From: Roseiflexus sp.
Lineage (GTDB): Bacteria; Chloroflexota; Chloroflexia; Chloroflexales; Roseiflexaceae
Direction: 5' to 3'
NCBI GenBank assembly: GCA_017743475.1
Contig: JAGHYV010000004.1
Span: 25,813 to 89,812, forward strand
DNA length: 64,000 nt
The notes beneath the pieces are model-generated. The model saw only the letters and a program-made list of their open reading frames with translations. It ran no database searches and had not been told where the DNA came from. Both the position numbers and the translations under genes were made by a program. Positions 31,564 through 40,975 of this stretch are shown piece by piece (positions within the stretch are counted from its first letter, which is position 1; every line of letters starts with the position of its first letter).

Positions 31564-32017
31564 AGCACAGGTTGCCACACAGACAATGGCAGAGGGTCTC
31601 GATGCCATGCACCATCTGCTGGCATGCTTCTGGGAAGACGCGGCACGCATCGACTATCTGCCCTCTGAAACGTGGCGACACCTGTTTACAACGGCGCTGG
31701 CGGAGGTTGTGGCGAATGGTTTGCGCCATGCGTATGCCCCCGAGACGCCTGAGCGCCCGTTGCGGTTGCGGCTGCGCCTCTTTCCAGATCGCGTCGAGGC
31801 GCTCCTGATCGATCAGGGCGAGCCGTACCGTTCAGCGCCCTGCACCACGAACCTGCCCGATGATCGTGTTGACATCGCAGACCTGCCAGAGAGCGGGTAT
31901 GGATTGAGCATCGCGTATGCAGCACTCGATATGGTGCGCTACCATCGCACGCGTGGCGGGTACAATTGCTGGAAACTGGTCAAAAAATTGCAGCAGAAGC
32001 ACAAAAGTAAATCTTGA
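31532..32017 (+). CDS. ATP-binding protein, RsbW/SpoIIAB-like HATPase
   Basis: TALAEVVANGLRHAYAP (N-box), LLIDQGEPYR, SGYGLSIAYAALDMVRY; overlaps the STAS gene by 32 bp. Confidence 0.85.
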   Translation: MLATPRSLLIEAQVATQTMAEGLDAMHHLLACFWEDAARIDYLPSETWRHLFTTALAEVVANGLRHAYAPETPERPLRLRLRLFPDRVEALLIDQGEPYRSAPCTTNLPDDRVDIADLPESGYGLSIAYAALDMVRYHRTRGGYNCWKLVKKLQQKHKSKS

Positions 32018-32099
32018 TTTACCACACGCAGTGGTATATACTTGCGACGGTATGCGTTTGCGCTGCCGTCACAACCATGCACGCAAAGGAGGCTTCCAG

Positions 32100-32882
32100 A
32101 TGGCTAATACGCAGACCCGTCGCGCTGCACCTGATCTCCAATCGTCGAGTGATTCGTCTACGATGCTTGCGCCGCGCAAGCGCGCGATGCCATTGTGGGG
32201 GTGGTCGCGCAATCAGACGCAGGCGCAGGTGGATAGCAGGCAACCACAGCGCGGTTCGCGTCTGACGTCCTTCTGGAAGGCATTGATCATCACATCATTT
32301 GTGATCAACATTGTGCTGCTGACAGTGGTGCTGTTGCTTGTCGGGTTCATTGTTCAATGGCGACAGCAGATCACATCGACTGCCATGCTGGGGCAGGGGT
32401 TTGCTGCCGATAATGTCGCCGAACTGCGCAGCATCGTCGCTGGATTGCAGGGCGCAACGATTCGTACTACGATCCCGCTCGATCAACCGCTGCCATTGAA
32501 GGGCGCTGGCGTGATCGTGCCGGTTGATCAGCAGACGACAGTAACACTGGTCGAACCAGTTCCATTGCAGTTGAGCGGAGCAGATATCGATCTCGGCAAC
32601 GGCAATCGCCTGCGCGCTAATAATATCCGCCTTACCTTGCCAGCAGGAACGCCGTTGCGCATTGCGCTAAAGATGGATATTCCGCTCGACGACGTCACCA
32701 TTCCGGTGCGCCTCAACGTACCGGTCGAAATACCGCTCAAGGATACCGAACTCGGTCCACAATTCCAGCGTCTGGGATGGCTGGTGGATCGTCTTGTCGG
32801 TCCCCTCGCGCCAGTATTGGGACTCGACCCGATTCCGCCTGCGCCGCCAGCGCCACGCTATCAACCATCATCACAACCATGA
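32100..32882 (+). CDS. Single-TM membrane protein of unknown function
   Basis: Start ATG at 32100 (MANTQTRRAAPDLQ); TM FWKALIITSFVINIVLLTVVLLLVGFIV; Pro-rich C-terminus. Confidence 0.75.
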   Translation: MANTQTRRAAPDLQSSSDSSTMLAPRKRAMPLWGWSRNQTQAQVDSRQPQRGSRLTSFWKALIITSFVINIVLLTVVLLLVGFIVQWRQQITSTAMLGQGFAADNVAELRSIVAGLQGATIRTTIPLDQPLPLKGAGVIVPVDQQTTVTLVEPVPLQLSGADIDLGNGNRLRANNIRLTLPAGTPLRIALKMDIPLDDVTIPVRLNVPVEIPLKDTELGPQFQRLGWLVDRLVGPLAPVLGLDPIPPAPPAPRYQPSSQP

Positions 32883-33577
32883 CAGCACATAAACTCGTTC
32901 TCTGGGATATTGATGGCACGCTGCTCTACAGCGGCGGCGTTGCGGGCGAAGCGATGCGCGCCGCAATGACGCGCGTCTATGGTCGCCCATCTGTCAATGA
33001 ACGGCGCTCCTACGCTGGCAAAACGGATCAGCAGATCATCCTCGAGACCTTCCCGGAACGTTCACCGGAGGAACTGCTTGGCCAGCTTGATGAGTTTACC
33101 GCTGCCTACCTGGATATCCTGAGTGCGTGGGAGGATGCATTTCGCACCCGCGGGCGCATCCTGGAAGGCGCAATTGAAATCCTGCAACGACTGCGTGCCA
33201 GAGGGGTTGTCCAGTCATTGCTGACCGGGAATCTTGCACCAGTAGCGCATCTCAAACTGCGCATGATGAATCTCGTTGAGTTTTTCGACTTCGAGATCGG
33301 CGCATATGGCAGCGACAGTCCGCGCCGCACGGATCTCCCCTCGATCGCGGCAGAGCGTGCTGCCCGGCGCTATGGACGTGTCTTTGCCGGACCCGACATT
33401 GTTATCGTTGGAGACACGCCAAACGACATTGCATGCGCACGCGCCGTCGGTGCACGCGCCGTGGCAGTTGCGACTGGTCCGTTTGGCGTCGAAGAACTGC
33501 GTACGCATGCCCCTGATGCAGTACTCCCCGATCTCACCGATACCAGCGCTGCGCTGACAGCCATACTTGCTCAGTGA
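32879..33577 (+). CDS. HAD-superfamily hydrolase
   Basis: KLVLWDIDGTLLYSGG, SLLTGNLAP, IVGDTPNDIACARAVGA. Confidence 0.93.
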   Translation: MTAHKLVLWDIDGTLLYSGGVAGEAMRAAMTRVYGRPSVNERRSYAGKTDQQIILETFPERSPEELLGQLDEFTAAYLDILSAWEDAFRTRGRILEGAIEILQRLRARGVVQSLLTGNLAPVAHLKLRMMNLVEFFDFEIGAYGSDSPRRTDLPSIAAERAARRYGRVFAGPDIVIVGDTPNDIACARAVGARAVAVATGPFGVEELRTHAPDAVLPDLTDTSAALTAILAQ

Positions 33578-33730
33578 AGCAACGGCTTCAGGAGCGTTTC
33601 CGGTGCAGCTCCTGCACAAGAATTTGGTCTTCCTCTTTCCAGCGTTCAACCTTTCTACCACATCGTGATCAATCAGGATGCATTCCCGCCGAGGCGCACC
33701 ATAGCGGCAACCCCGAACCAACAACGAAAT

Positions 33731-33756
33731 CGCCCCCCTGGTTACCCAGAGGGGCG
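33731..33756 (-). terminator. Hairpin downstream of Flp-type pilin gene
   Basis: Minus strand CGCCCCTCTGG-GTAA-CCAGGGGGGCG followed by ATTTCGTTG. Confidence 0.55.
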
Positions 33757-33780
33757 GCGACCAACGAGCGCGAACCGATA

Positions 33781-33939
33781 CTAGCGGCTCAGACCACTAT
33801 TGATCTGGCTGAAGACCTGGCTGACGCGGTTGCCAAGCAGGGTGAGGATACCGATGACAACGATGGCGATCAGCACGAGGATGAGTGCGTACTCAACCAG
33901 ACCCTGGCCTTCTTCCCTGGCGAAGAAACTGCGAACCAT
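33781..33939 (-). CDS. Flp/Fap-type pilin component (52 aa)
   Basis: Not in ORF track. MVRSFFAREEGQGLVEYALILVLIAIVVIGILTLLGNRVSQVFSQINSGLSR; AAGGAGG Shine-Dalgarno just upstream. Confidence 0.9.
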   Translation of the reverse strand: MVRSFFAREEGQGLVEYALILVLIAIVVIGILTLLGNRVSQVFSQINSGLSR

Positions 33940-34200
33940 TGCGAAACCTCCTTAGAAATTGGGTTGAACTAAATGAACCACAACCCTAGTATAGACATCG
34001 GATCCCTGGTTCTCAATAGGCAATCAGTCCCAAAAAAAAGACGGTACTCTGTGAACGCTCTCTTAGGAAACGGGTAGGACTTTTGGGCGATACGATAACG
34101 GGTAGAAGCGATAACAGGCAGAGCCTGGCAAAACGACCAGAGAGCCCCACAGCTTGGACAGTCCGCTGGCTTCAAGGCAATGTTCTTTTCTCTAGCATTC

Positions 34201-35277
34201 CTACATCGGTAGGGGGATCAACGCTTCGACGCGCGTACCACGTCCGATGGCGCTTTCGATGCCGAACTCACCGCGGAGCAGCGTTTCGACCTGTTGACGG
34301 AGTGTGGCGATTCCCATGTTGCGCCGTCCGCTGTCATCAGCCAGCACGTCGCTGACGTGGAATCCGCTGCCGTCATCCTCGACCGATACGTGGATCATGC
34401 GCGTTCCACCAACATCATCGCGCACGCTGACAAGCACGCGCGCCTGGGTGGCATTAGCATGCTTGATGACATTGTTGAGCGCCTCTTGAATAAAGCGAAA
34501 AATGGCGACTTCGTAGTGGGAAGGCAGGCGCATATCAAGATTCTGCACCATCAGGTTGATGTCGAGTTTGTTCTTTTCGCTTACCTGCTGAACATAGCGG
34601 CGTAACGTCGGCGCAAGACCGAGATCGTCGAGGATCATGGGGCGGAGATCGAAGATGAAGCGGCGCGTGTCCTGGAGGGTGGCATTAATGGCATGTTTGA
34701 GAGCGCCAAGCTCAGCGCGCGCCATCTCGACATCGCGGTCAAGCAGACGCTGGCAGATTTCAGCACGCAGCACGAGGTTGCTCATCGATTGCGCCGGACC
34801 GTCGTGCATCTGCAGCGAGATGCGCAAACGTTCTTTTTCCTGCGCCTGAATAATATCAGCGATCAACTGGTCGCTTCCAATCATCCCAGGCGCACTGCCG
34901 GAGGGTGCAGCAATGCCCAGCAGTGGTTCGAGCGCAGTGATCAGTTCAAACACCTGACTCTGCCGTTGTTTGGTGGCCTGCTGACGATATTGCAGTTGCT
35001 CAAGCTGGCTGCGCATCGTCAGGAGACGCATTTGCACCTCCTGCGCCGAAGCATAAAAATTCTTAATGTCCGCCTTGCTGTACCGATCAATATTGACATC
35101 CAGATCACGCAGGCGATTTGAGACGGCCAGTTCGCGTTGCTGGAGTTTTTCGACCTCGTTGGAAGTTTGCCGCAAAAGTGCTTCGATCTCGATCAGTTCC
35201 TTGCGCGCTTTTTCCAAATCGGCATTCAATTTATCGTAGAGTTCTTTGATAGATGGCGCAGTATCATTCACCGTCAC
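34201..35277 (-). CDS. Cytoplasmic HisKA_3/NarX-type sensor histidine kinase with N-terminal coiled coil
   Basis: EKERLRISLQMHDGPAQSMSNLVLRAE; FRFIQEALNNVIKHANAT; VEDDGSGF. Confidence 0.9.
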   Translation of the reverse strand: MTVNDTAPSIKELYDKLNADLEKARKELIEIEALLRQTSNEVEKLQQRELAVSNRLRDLDVNIDRYSKADIKNFYASAQEVQMRLLTMRSQLEQLQYRQQATKQRQSQVFELITALEPLLGIAAPSGSAPGMIGSDQLIADIIQAQEKERLRISLQMHDGPAQSMSNLVLRAEICQRLLDRDVEMARAELGALKHAINATLQDTRRFIFDLRPMILDDLGLAPTLRRYVQQVSEKNKLDINLMVQNLDMRLPSHYEVAIFRFIQEALNNVIKHANATQARVLVSVRDDVGGTRMIHVSVEDDGSGFHVSDVLADDSGRRNMGIATLRQQVETLLRGEFGIESAIGRGTRVEALIPLPM

Positions 35278-35353
35278 AACAGCCTCCAGAGCGCAGCTTT
35301 GGCAGAATTACAAAGGCAATCGCCGGGTATTATACCACCCTCGACGACTGCCT

Positions 35354-36130
35354 TCATAGAGAACAGAACCGAAGCCGCCAGACGTTGATCAGCGCTTCGA
35401 GGACAATACGCTTCGACATCTTCGAGCACCCGACACGCCGGTCTGGAAAGATGATCGGCAGTTCGCCAATACGAAAACCAGCGCGCATGGTGCGATAGAC
35501 CAGTTCGATCTGGAAAGCGTACCCGTTCGACTGAATATCATTAAGATTGATGGTCTCCAACACCCGACGCCGATAGCAGCGAAAACCGCCAGTCGCATCC
35601 ATGACTGGCAGCCCCAGGATCGCACGGGCATAGAGGTTGCCGCCACGACTGATCATCTGCCGGACGATCCCCCAATCGGTCGTGCCGCCGCCCGGAACAT
35701 AGCGTGAACCGATTGCCAGGTCGTAGCGCGTTTCGGCGGCTGCCAGCAACTGCGGCAGGTATGCCGGATTGTGGGAAAAATCGGCGTCCATTTCGCAGAT
35801 GTATGCCGCGCCTTCAGCAAGCGCGCGGCGAAAACCGGCGATGTAGGCGCTGCCCAACCCGCGTTTCTCCGGTCGCAGCAACAATCCGACACGTGGCTCC
35901 TCGGCAGCCATATCTGCCACAATGCTAGCAGTCCCATCGGGCGAATTGTCATCGACGACCAGCACCCGGAAGCGTGACATCTCCAGGATGCGCCGGATGA
36001 GTTCCGCGATGTTCTCGCGTTCGTTGTAGGTCGGAATAACAACCGTGCAGTCAGCCAGCCCGATATCAATGAACGCTCGTTTTTGCGTGATCGGTTGCGG
36101 CAACGTCATGCGATCTCCTTGCCAGCACAC
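35354..36130 (-). CDS. Polyprenol monophosphomannose synthase-like GT2
   Basis: CTVVIPTYNERENIAELI, VVDDNSPDGT, MDADFSHNPAYLPQL, GSRYVPGGGTTDWG. Confidence 0.92.
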   Translation of the reverse strand: MCWQGDRMTLPQPITQKRAFIDIGLADCTVVIPTYNERENIAELIRRILEMSRFRVLVVDDNSPDGTASIVADMAAEEPRVGLLLRPEKRGLGSAYIAGFRRALAEGAAYICEMDADFSHNPAYLPQLLAAAETRYDLAIGSRYVPGGGTTDWGIVRQMISRGGNLYARAILGLPVMDATGGFRCYRRRVLETINLNDIQSNGYAFQIELVYRTMRAGFRIGELPIIFPDRRVGCSKMSKRIVLEALINVWRLRFCSL

Positions 36131-36363
36131 AAAGACCCAAAACTGGCGCGGTTGATCTACCAGCGCCTGTCCATTATACTCGTCACATCGCCTCCTGCGC
36201 GATCACGATCATGACGCGAGAAGGTAGCAAAACGGCAACAAAATTGTCCGCCAGAAAGCGCTCTCTGCTCGTTTCGGGACGTATCTGGGGCGGACCCAGA
36301 GCAACGATTGATACAGCTGTGCGTCGCACGAACACGTCTGTGCTTCGTACTGTTGGGGGACTC

Positions 36364-37857
36364 ATGCGTAATGCGCCGTTCCCTGCGCTTATTCATCTGT
36401 ACGGCCTGATCCCCCTGGCCGTGGTGGCAGCGCTGATCACGCTAGCGCCAACCGATCCGCACGATTTCTGGTGGCATCTGCGGGTGGGGCAGATTGTAGC
36501 CGAAGCGGGTGTACCGCGCACCAACATGTTTGCCTGGACTGTTCCGCCTGATCAACCGTTCGTCTACGCTGCCTGGCTTAGCGACTGGCTCTTCTATCAG
36601 ATGTATCTCATCTACGGGTTGCAGGGTCCGGTGCTGGCGCGCAATATCCTGGGAACGCTCGCGTTTGCGCTGGTATTGTTGGAAGCCTGCCGACGCAGTG
36701 GTTCGTGGCGTCTGGCTGGGCTGGCGGTTTTCCTGGCAGGGATGATGACGATTAACAATCTGACGACGCGCCCGCAGAACTGGGCATGGGCGCCGTTTAT
36801 GGCGTATGCGATCATTCTTGGCGCATATGCGGCAAAGCAGGTAGGATGGCATGCGCTGCTAGCGTTGCCACCGTTGATGGTTTTCTGGGTGAATGCGCAC
36901 GGCTCATTCGTGTTGGGGCTGGCGCTGCTGGCCCTGCACGGCATTGGCGAGGGGACGCGAGCCCTCTTGCGACACCCGGATGCGCCCGATTTCCGCCGTC
37001 TGATAGCGCTTGTGGTGGCAGCGCTCGCAACATTGGCTGCCACCCTGGTCAATCCGATCGGCGCCGATATTTTCGCATACGTTGTGAAATTATTAACCGA
37101 TCCGCCGAGCCAGAGGTTGGTGAACGAGTGGCAACCGCCAACCGTGCGGAGCCTAGCAGGTCAGGTGTTCTTTCTGGCGACGCTGTTCCTGATCGCTGCG
37201 CTGGCGCTTGGTCGGCGGCGTTTGAACCTGACCGATACGTTGCTGTTGTGCGCCTTCTTGTGGCTGGCGTGGAGCGGCATGCGCTATGTGGTCTGGTTCG
37301 GCATGCTGGCAATGCCGATGCTGGCGCAGTGTCTGGCGCGTCCTTCGTCGCAAGCTGCCGCGCAACGCGGAGACCTGTTCGCCGCAATCATTGCGCTTAC
37401 CCTGGTTCTTGGGGTCGGCGCGCTGCAACCACCGTTCAAGTCGTCACTCAACCTGCCGGAATCCTACCAGGGTTTGTTCGCCGATGTGCCAGGAGCGCCA
37501 CTGCTCTACAGCGCCGACACGCCGGTCGGGGCGGCTGCGTACCTGCGCGATCATCCTGGCGGTCGGCTGTTCAACGATATGGCGTATGGTTCGTACCTGA
37601 TCTGGGCGCTTCCTGCGCCGCAGGTGTTCGTCGATACACGCGTCGAACTTTACCCGCTGGCGCTGTGGGAAGATTACCTGGCGCTCGGCGAAGCGCGTGC
37701 GTATCGCACCCTGATCGAACAGTACGGCATTGATCGGGCGCTGCTCAGTCGATCACGGCAGGCGCCGCTCGTCGCTGCACTGGCTGCCGATCCGTCCTGG
37801 GTTATCGAGTACGAGGATCGGTATAGTATTCTGTACCGACGTGTTGAAGAAAGGTAG
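36364..37857 (+). CDS. Polytopic membrane protein, GT-C-like (paralog of next gene)
   Basis: PHDFWWHLRVGQIV..., VNAHGSFVLGLALL, EWQPPTVRSL, MAYGSYLIWALPAPQVFVDTRVELYP. Confidence 0.75.
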   Translation: MRNAPFPALIHLYGLIPLAVVAALITLAPTDPHDFWWHLRVGQIVAEAGVPRTNMFAWTVPPDQPFVYAAWLSDWLFYQMYLIYGLQGPVLARNILGTLAFALVLLEACRRSGSWRLAGLAVFLAGMMTINNLTTRPQNWAWAPFMAYAIILGAYAAKQVGWHALLALPPLMVFWVNAHGSFVLGLALLALHGIGEGTRALLRHPDAPDFRRLIALVVAALATLAATLVNPIGADIFAYVVKLLTDPPSQRLVNEWQPPTVRSLAGQVFFLATLFLIAALALGRRRLNLTDTLLLCAFLWLAWSGMRYVVWFGMLAMPMLAQCLARPSSQAAAQRGDLFAAIIALTLVLGVGALQPPFKSSLNLPESYQGLFADVPGAPLLYSADTPVGAAAYLRDHPGGRLFNDMAYGSYLIWALPAPQVFVDTRVELYPLALWEDYLALGEARAYRTLIEQYGIDRALLSRSRQAPLVAALAADPSWVIEYEDRYSILYRRVEER

Positions 37858-37867
37858 CGTTCCATCT

Positions 37868-39367
37868 ATGACCTCGCCTTCGACCCTCGAATCCGTTCCA
37901 AAACCGCAGGCGCGTCTGTGCCCAACGCTTGATCAGGTATATGTGACGGCTGCGTTGATGCTGATTGCGCTTCGCCCCTTGTTAACCCCCATTCCGCCGC
38001 ACGACTTTTGGTGGCATATGGCAACCGGGCGCGCGATCATGGAGACTGGAACGATCCCGCAGAACGATCTTTTCTCCTATACCCGCGCTGGCGAGCCGTT
38101 TTTTAATCAGGGATGGCTGGCGCAATTGTTGATGGCACTGATCCATCGGATCGGCGGATTGCCGTTGATCATCGTGGTGCAGGCGCTGGTGCTGGCGCTG
38201 GCATATGGGCTGCTGCTCCGTCTCTGCATCCTGTGTACCAACCGGATCCGGGCGTGCGTGGCAATTCTGCTGCTGGTGACTATGCCACTGTCGTTCGATA
38301 ACTGGACGGTCCGCCCGCAAACGTATGTATTCCCACTGTTTGCCGGGTTTCTGACAGTGCTGACCGAGTACCGTCTTGGAATGGCGCGTCGCCTGTGGTT
38401 GCTGCCGATCATCATGGCGTTGTGGGTGAATATGCATGGCTCGTTTGTGCTCGGTTTAGGACTGATCGGCATCGTCTTCGCCGGCGAAACCATCAAGCGC
38501 TGGCGTGGCGCGCCAGGTCCCCGTATGGATGTACCGCTCATCGTGTGGGGGGCGGCAACCGCAGCCGCAACGCTCCTCAACCCGCGCGGCGTTGAGGTGC
38601 TGGGGTATGTGACAAACCTGATTGGCAGCAGTCAGGTGACCGATCTGGTCACGGAGTGGTCGCCGCCGACTGTTCGAGACATCAATGGCGTCATCTTCTT
38701 CCTGTTTCTGATCGTCGCCGCTCTCACACTGATCTATGCGCGCACCCGACCCGACCTGACCGATCTGATGCTGTTTGGTGCGTTTCTCTGGCTGGCGCTC
38801 GGCGCCACGCGCAATATCGTGTGGCTGGGGTTTGTGGCAACGCCGCTTCTGGCAGTTCAGGCAACGACATTGCTGCCACCGCCGCCACAACGCCGGTTCC
38901 AGGGCATTCCGACAATGAATATAGCACTCATCGGTCTGCTAGCGCTGATCCTGCTGATTGGCTCACCCTGGGTAAAGCCTGCCCTCTTGCCGCCCGAAAC
39001 TGGCGCCTTACTCGCAAAGGGCACGCCAGTTGAGGCGACGCGAGCGCTTCAGGAATTGCCACAACGACCGCAGCGACTGTTTCATGCCATGAGTTACGGT
39101 TCGTATCTGATCTGGGCAGCGCCGGAACAGAAGGTCTTTATCGATCCGCGTATCGAGTTATATCCGTTCGAGCAGTGGCGCGACTACATCTTGCTGGGGC
39201 AGGGAGTTGAAGTTGAGGCGCTGCTGGCAAAATACCGCATTGACGGCATGATGCTGAGCATCGAAGAACAGGCACCGCTGCTGGAATACGCCCGCACCCA
39301 CGCCAACGTGTGGCGCGAGGTGTACGCAGACGAAGAGACAGTGGTGCTGGTGCGATCAGGGGGATAA
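37868..39367 (+). CDS. Polytopic membrane protein, GT-C-like (paralog of previous gene)
   Basis: PHDFWWHMATGRAI..., VNMHGSFVLGLGLI, EWSPPTVRDI, MSYGSYLIWAAPEQKVFIDPRIELYP. Confidence 0.75.
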   Translation: MTSPSTLESVPKPQARLCPTLDQVYVTAALMLIALRPLLTPIPPHDFWWHMATGRAIMETGTIPQNDLFSYTRAGEPFFNQGWLAQLLMALIHRIGGLPLIIVVQALVLALAYGLLLRLCILCTNRIRACVAILLLVTMPLSFDNWTVRPQTYVFPLFAGFLTVLTEYRLGMARRLWLLPIIMALWVNMHGSFVLGLGLIGIVFAGETIKRWRGAPGPRMDVPLIVWGAATAAATLLNPRGVEVLGYVTNLIGSSQVTDLVTEWSPPTVRDINGVIFFLFLIVAALTLIYARTRPDLTDLMLFGAFLWLALGATRNIVWLGFVATPLLAVQATTLLPPPPQRRFQGIPTMNIALIGLLALILLIGSPWVKPALLPPETGALLAKGTPVEATRALQELPQRPQRLFHAMSYGSYLIWAAPEQKVFIDPRIELYPFEQWRDYILLGQGVEVEALLAKYRIDGMMLSIEEQAPLLEYARTHANVWREVYADEETVVLVRSGG

Positions 39368-39497
39368 ACGCGACCTGTTGTGCGCTTCTTGTGCTAGAAA
39401 AGTGACGAAGATATGAAAGGTACGCGCAACGATGACAATAGACTTCATCAAGATTTAATAATATACTATTTTTGTACAATCTGAAAAGAGAAAAACA

Positions 39498-39702
39498 ATG
39501 TGCAAGCATCGATCCATTATTGAAAATCCGGAAAATGACGCTCTGCGACCGGCCTGACCGCTGATGAGTTTCACGCGGTGTTTCCGATCTTTCACGCCGC
39601 ATTTGAAGCATATATGAAACTTCGCACCATTGATGGCTGGCCTGGTCATCGAAGACTGGTCATCCCCGTAGTTTGCTTGCTGAAGAGACGGTGGCACTAA
39701 TG
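39498..39702 (+). pseudogene. Truncated, frameshifted N-terminus of an IS5-like transposase
   Basis: MCKHRSIIENPENDALRPA (frame 1) continuing, after a frame change, as ATGLTADEFHAVFPIFHAAFEAYMKLRTIDGWPGHRR. Confidence 0.5.
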
Positions 39703-39706
39703 CGAG

Positions 39707-40951
39707 TTATTCATACCGCAGCGCATCGATCGGGTTGAGCCGCGAAGCGCGAATAGCAGGGTAGATACCGAAGATCAACCCGACAATAATCGATGTGAGC
39801 GTTGCAAGCAGGATCGCATCGAGTTGCACACGCGCCTCAGCACCTTCCGCCACCCTCTGTAGAAAGACCGTTCCCAGCGCCGAGAGCACATATCCCAATG
39901 CAATCCCAAGCAATCCGCCGAGCAGACTCAGAGTTGTCGCTTCGACAACGAACTGAAAACGAATATCGCGCCGCCGCGCCCCGACCGCTTTGCGCAACCC
40001 GATTTCGCGGGTTCGTTCGGTGACTGAAACGAGCATAATATTCATAATGCCGATTCCGCCTACCAGCAGCGAAATCGCTGCAATTGCACCAAGAAACGCC
40101 GTCAACGCACCAGTAATCGTCCCAAACGAGGCGATCAGGTCTTGCTGCGTCACAATGGTAAAATTGTTGTCCTGATAGGTCAATCCATTCCGGCGACGCA
40201 GAACATCGGTGACCTGATCGATCACTGCATCGATACTGCGTTCATCAATTGCCTGGATGTAGACCACACTTACATCGATCCGACTCACAGTCCCTGGTGG
40301 CGACGGAAACAGGCGCGTTTGCGCAGTCGTGATTGGCACAAATACCAGATTATCTTCGCTGGGACCGAAATTGCCGCCGCGCGGCGCTATTTCGCCGATC
40401 ACCTCAAAACTAACATCGTTAATACGGATGCGCTTTCCAATCGGGTCTTCGTTGGGGAAGAGCGATTCGCGCACATCTGCGCCAATCACTGCCACCCGTG
40501 ATCGCAGGTCAGTCTCTGTCTGATCGAAAAAGCGTCCGCTGATCACTCTGGCGTTACGCACCTGCGGATAGTTTGGCGTCACCCCCGCGACACGCCCGTC
40601 GAAACTGGCACCAGCATAGACGATCAGTGCGCCACGGGTCAACTGAGGCGTCACCGCTGCGGCTGCTGGAACATTGAGCGGATCGGCGAGCGCAGCAACG
40701 TCTTCATTCGTCAGGCGCGGCGGAACACGCCGATTCTGTTCAGGATCGTTGGTGCCGGGAAACAGGAAAACCAGGTTCGACCCCAACCCCTGCAACTCGC
40801 GGGTGACCAGCGTCTGAATGGCACCGCCCAGCGCCAGCAGCGTAATGACTGCACCGACGCCGATAATGATCCCAAGCATCGTCAGCACGGAGCGCAATTT
40901 GTTGGCTGCCAGGCTATTCAGCGCGATTCGGATGGTTTCGATCAGGTTCAT
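39707..40951 (-). CDS. MacB/FtsX-type ABC transporter permease
   Basis: ALNSLAANKLRSVLTMLGIIIGVGAVI; GIMNIMLVSVTERTREIGLRKAVGARRRDI. Confidence 0.93.
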   Translation of the reverse strand: MNLIETIRIALNSLAANKLRSVLTMLGIIIGVGAVITLLALGGAIQTLVTRELQGLGSNLVFLFPGTNDPEQNRRVPPRLTNEDVAALADPLNVPAAAAVTPQLTRGALIVYAGASFDGRVAGVTPNYPQVRNARVISGRFFDQTETDLRSRVAVIGADVRESLFPNEDPIGKRIRINDVSFEVIGEIAPRGGNFGPSEDNLVFVPITTAQTRLFPSPPGTVSRIDVSVVYIQAIDERSIDAVIDQVTDVLRRRNGLTYQDNNFTIVTQQDLIASFGTITGALTAFLGAIAAISLLVGGIGIMNIMLVSVTERTREIGLRKAVGARRRDIRFQFVVEATTLSLLGGLLGIALGYVLSALGTVFLQRVAEGAEARVQLDAILLATLTSIIVGLIFGIYPAIRASRLNPIDALRYE

Positions 40952-40975
40952 GGTTGTTGTGCCATTCGCATCAGG

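Noticed and set aside
22157-33577. Phage, defence island or biosynthetic gene cluster
   Set aside because: No integrase, capsid, restriction, toxin-antitoxin or NRPS/PKS signatures seen; content is signalling and polysaccharide synthesis.
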